DNA of 64,000 nt from Ktedonobacter robiniae (GTDB lineage: Bacteria; Chloroflexota; Ktedonobacteria; Ktedonobacterales; Ktedonobacteraceae), in contig NZ_BNJG01000001.1 in NCBI RefSeq assembly GCF_016587375.1, positions 1,240,001 to 1,304,000 on the forward strand, given 5' to 3'. How positions within the stretch are numbered: position 1 is the first letter of the stretch; each line of letters opens with the position of its first letter. Positions 62,984 through 64,000 of the stretch are shown here, one piece after another. The notes below the pieces were generated by a model, which was given only the letters and a program-made list of their open reading frames with translations, did no database searches and was not told the DNA's origin. Position numbers and translations under genes: made by a program.

Positions 62984-63035
62984 CTGAAAACCCTGAGCGC
63001 GAAGCGCTAGACACGCCAGTGGCGTTGGGTTTCGG
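62984..63035 (+). repeat. Dispersed palindromic repeat, copy 5 (short form)
   Basis: 52 bp: CTGAAAACCCTGAGCGCG, AAGCGCTAG, ACACGCCAGTGGCG, TTGGGTTTCGG. Almost identical to the reverse complement of copy 3. It lies in the 400-base gap before the cystathionine synthase gene. Confidence 0.8.
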
Positions 63036-63134
63036 AATAAGATCTAGAGAAGAAAAAAGAGGGGCGATAGTGTACGCTTTACTCCTATTTTCTCCTGCTT
63101 TTAACGCTGTACCCATTTACGTGGATAGTACTCA

Positions 63135-63163
63135 TTGTCTTCACAAGAGGATAGTGCTATAGT
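63135..63163 (+). promoter_or_regulatory. Promoter of the cystathionine gamma-synthase gene
   Basis: TTGTCT (63135-63140), 17-base spacer, TATAGT (63158-63163). Confidence 0.65.
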
Positions 63164-63220
63164 CTTGTCCATATTACCTATATCTTAATTCATGAAGAAA
63201 GAGTCGAAAGGGACTTGACG

Positions 63221-64000
63221 ATGGAGTTCGCTACCAAGGCCATTCACGCCGGACAGGAGCCAGATCCAACTACCGGCGCGATCATGACGCCAATTTATCA
63301 GACTTCAACCTATGCCCAGAGTGGCATGGGTGAACATAAAGGTTATGAATACGCTCGTACCGGAAATCCAACGCGCACCGCGCTTGAGGCCTGCCTTGCC
63401 GCGCTCGAAAATGGGCGCTATGGCCTGGCCTTCGCCTCTGGACTCGCCGCCGAAAGCGCCGCCTTGAGCTTGCTGAGCGCGGGCGATCATATTGTCTCGT
63501 GCGACGATCTCTATGGCGGCACCTACCGTATATTTGATCGCATCATGAGCCGCTATAACGTTGAGACCTCGTATGTCACGGCCAATCGTGTCGAGGCGTA
63601 TGAGCAGGCAATTCGCCCCAACACCAAAATCATCTGGCTAGAGACGCCTACCAATCCGCTGCTCAGCCTGGTTGACATCCGCGCAGTCGCCGAGGTCGCG
63701 CACCGCCATAATGTGTTGCTCGTCGTCGACAATACCTTCTCCAGCCCCTACTTCCAGCGCCCACTCGACCTGGGAGCCGATATCGTCCTGCACAGCACAA
63801 CCAAGTATATCAATGGCCATAGCGACGTCATCGGCGGGGCCTTGATCATGAATGACCAGAGCGTCTACGAGGCCATTAAATTCCATCAGAACGCCGCTGG
63901 AGCGGTTCCTGGCCCCTTCGACGTCTGGCTGACCCTGCGCGGCATCAAGACACTCGCGGTACGTATGCGCCAGCATGAAGAGAACGCGCGCGTCGTCGCC
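63221..64000 (+). CDS. metB: Cystathionine gamma-synthase family enzyme (partial)
   Basis: First 260 residues; the gene runs off the window. PLP-dependent Cys/Met metabolism family: TKAIHAGQEPDPTTGAIMTP, YEYARTGNPTRTALE, phosphate loop ASGLAAESAAL, DDLYGGTYRIF, WLETPTNPLL, VVDNTFSSPY and the PLP lysine in HSTTKYINGHSDVIGG. It joins cysteine to an activated homoserine in methionine synthesis. A cystathionine gamma-lyase or O-acetylhomoserine sulfhydrylase role is possible. Its weak ribosome site reads AAAGGGAC. Confidence 0.88.
   Translation, partial: MEFATKAIHAGQEPDPTTGAIMTPIYQTSTYAQSGMGEHKGYEYARTGNPTRTALEACLAALENGRYGLAFASGLAAESAALSLLSAGDHIVSCDDLYGGTYRIFDRIMSRYNVETSYVTANRVEAYEQAIRPNTKIIWLETPTNPLLSLVDIRAVAEVAHRHNVLLVVDNTFSSPYFQRPLDLGADIVLHSTTKYINGHSDVIGGALIMNDQSVYEAIKFHQNAAGAVPGPFDVWLTLRGIKTLAVRMRQHEENARVVA

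Noticed and set aside
63164..63220. SAM riboswitch before the cystathionine synthase gene
   Set aside because: The leader after the predicted promoter is only about 50 bases, too short for a SAM riboswitch, and no core motif is seen.
1..64000. CRISPR arrays
   Set aside because: No regularly spaced short direct repeats were seen; the repeats present are dispersed palindromes and single hairpins. The Cas4-like nuclease domain at 3.4-4.7 kb belongs to a Dna2-type fusion with no cas neighbours.

Overview
The window looks like a chromosomal segment of a Ktedonobacteria-type Chloroflexota (inference; no rRNA is present to settle it). Pointers are the mid-50s GC content by eye, membrane proteins with long Ala-Thr-Gln linkers, T-box leaders in front of tRNA synthetases, a carotenoid gene set, abundant IS256-family transposases and a serine recombinase remnant. 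Most of the window is ordinary housekeeping and accessory sequence with short operons.

Layout. 1-6.7 kb: universal stress protein, GAF protein, DUF711/pyrophosphatase-like pair, and a Dna2-like nuclease-helicase broken by a frameshift inside its P-loop. 6.7-14.6 kb: NarL-type regulator, ribokinase plus nucleoside hydrolase, a SufT-like factor, two related surface-sensor-like proteins, and serS behind a serine T-box. 14.6-21.1 kb: a small, relatively AT-rich, decayed island. It is flanked by the two halves of a metallophosphoesterase gene and holds one complete paralogue, a truncated ParB-like gene, two IS256-family elements and a serine recombinase that has lost its catalytic domain. 21.2-30.2 kb: phosphoesterase, a RiPP-precursor-like mini-gene, alcohol and lipoamide dehydrogenases, a polysaccharide deacetylase, two tRNA-Ala genes, and leuS with a leucine T-box leader.

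30.9-44 kb: phytoene synthase, ArsA/Get3-like ATPase, two MFS exporters, an NAD-dependent epimerase, recG, a GAF membrane protein, and a PadR regulator with a probable operator pair. 43.7-51.2 kb: a conserved core run of coaD, DUF177, rpmF, fabD, asp23-like, nusB, acpP, an ECF sigma factor, tatA and tatC. 51.2-64 kb: MFS and two small membrane proteins, marC, an active rhomboid next to a TPR-fused pseudo-rhomboid, a CrtI-like desaturase next to a propeller-CruF fusion, an esterase, and the start of a cystathionine gamma-synthase.

The most interesting signal is at 27.27-27.65 kb. A complete tRNA-Ala(GGC) gene, with its own promoter-like boxes, sits inside the leuS T-box leader, in the loop of the hairpin just before the antiterminator. 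Other striking patterns are a dispersed 50-120 bp palindromic repeat family (five copies), many extremely long and near-perfect inverted repeats between genes (some in divergent intergenic regions where they cannot be simple terminators), and an IS-mediated chimeric junction in the island.
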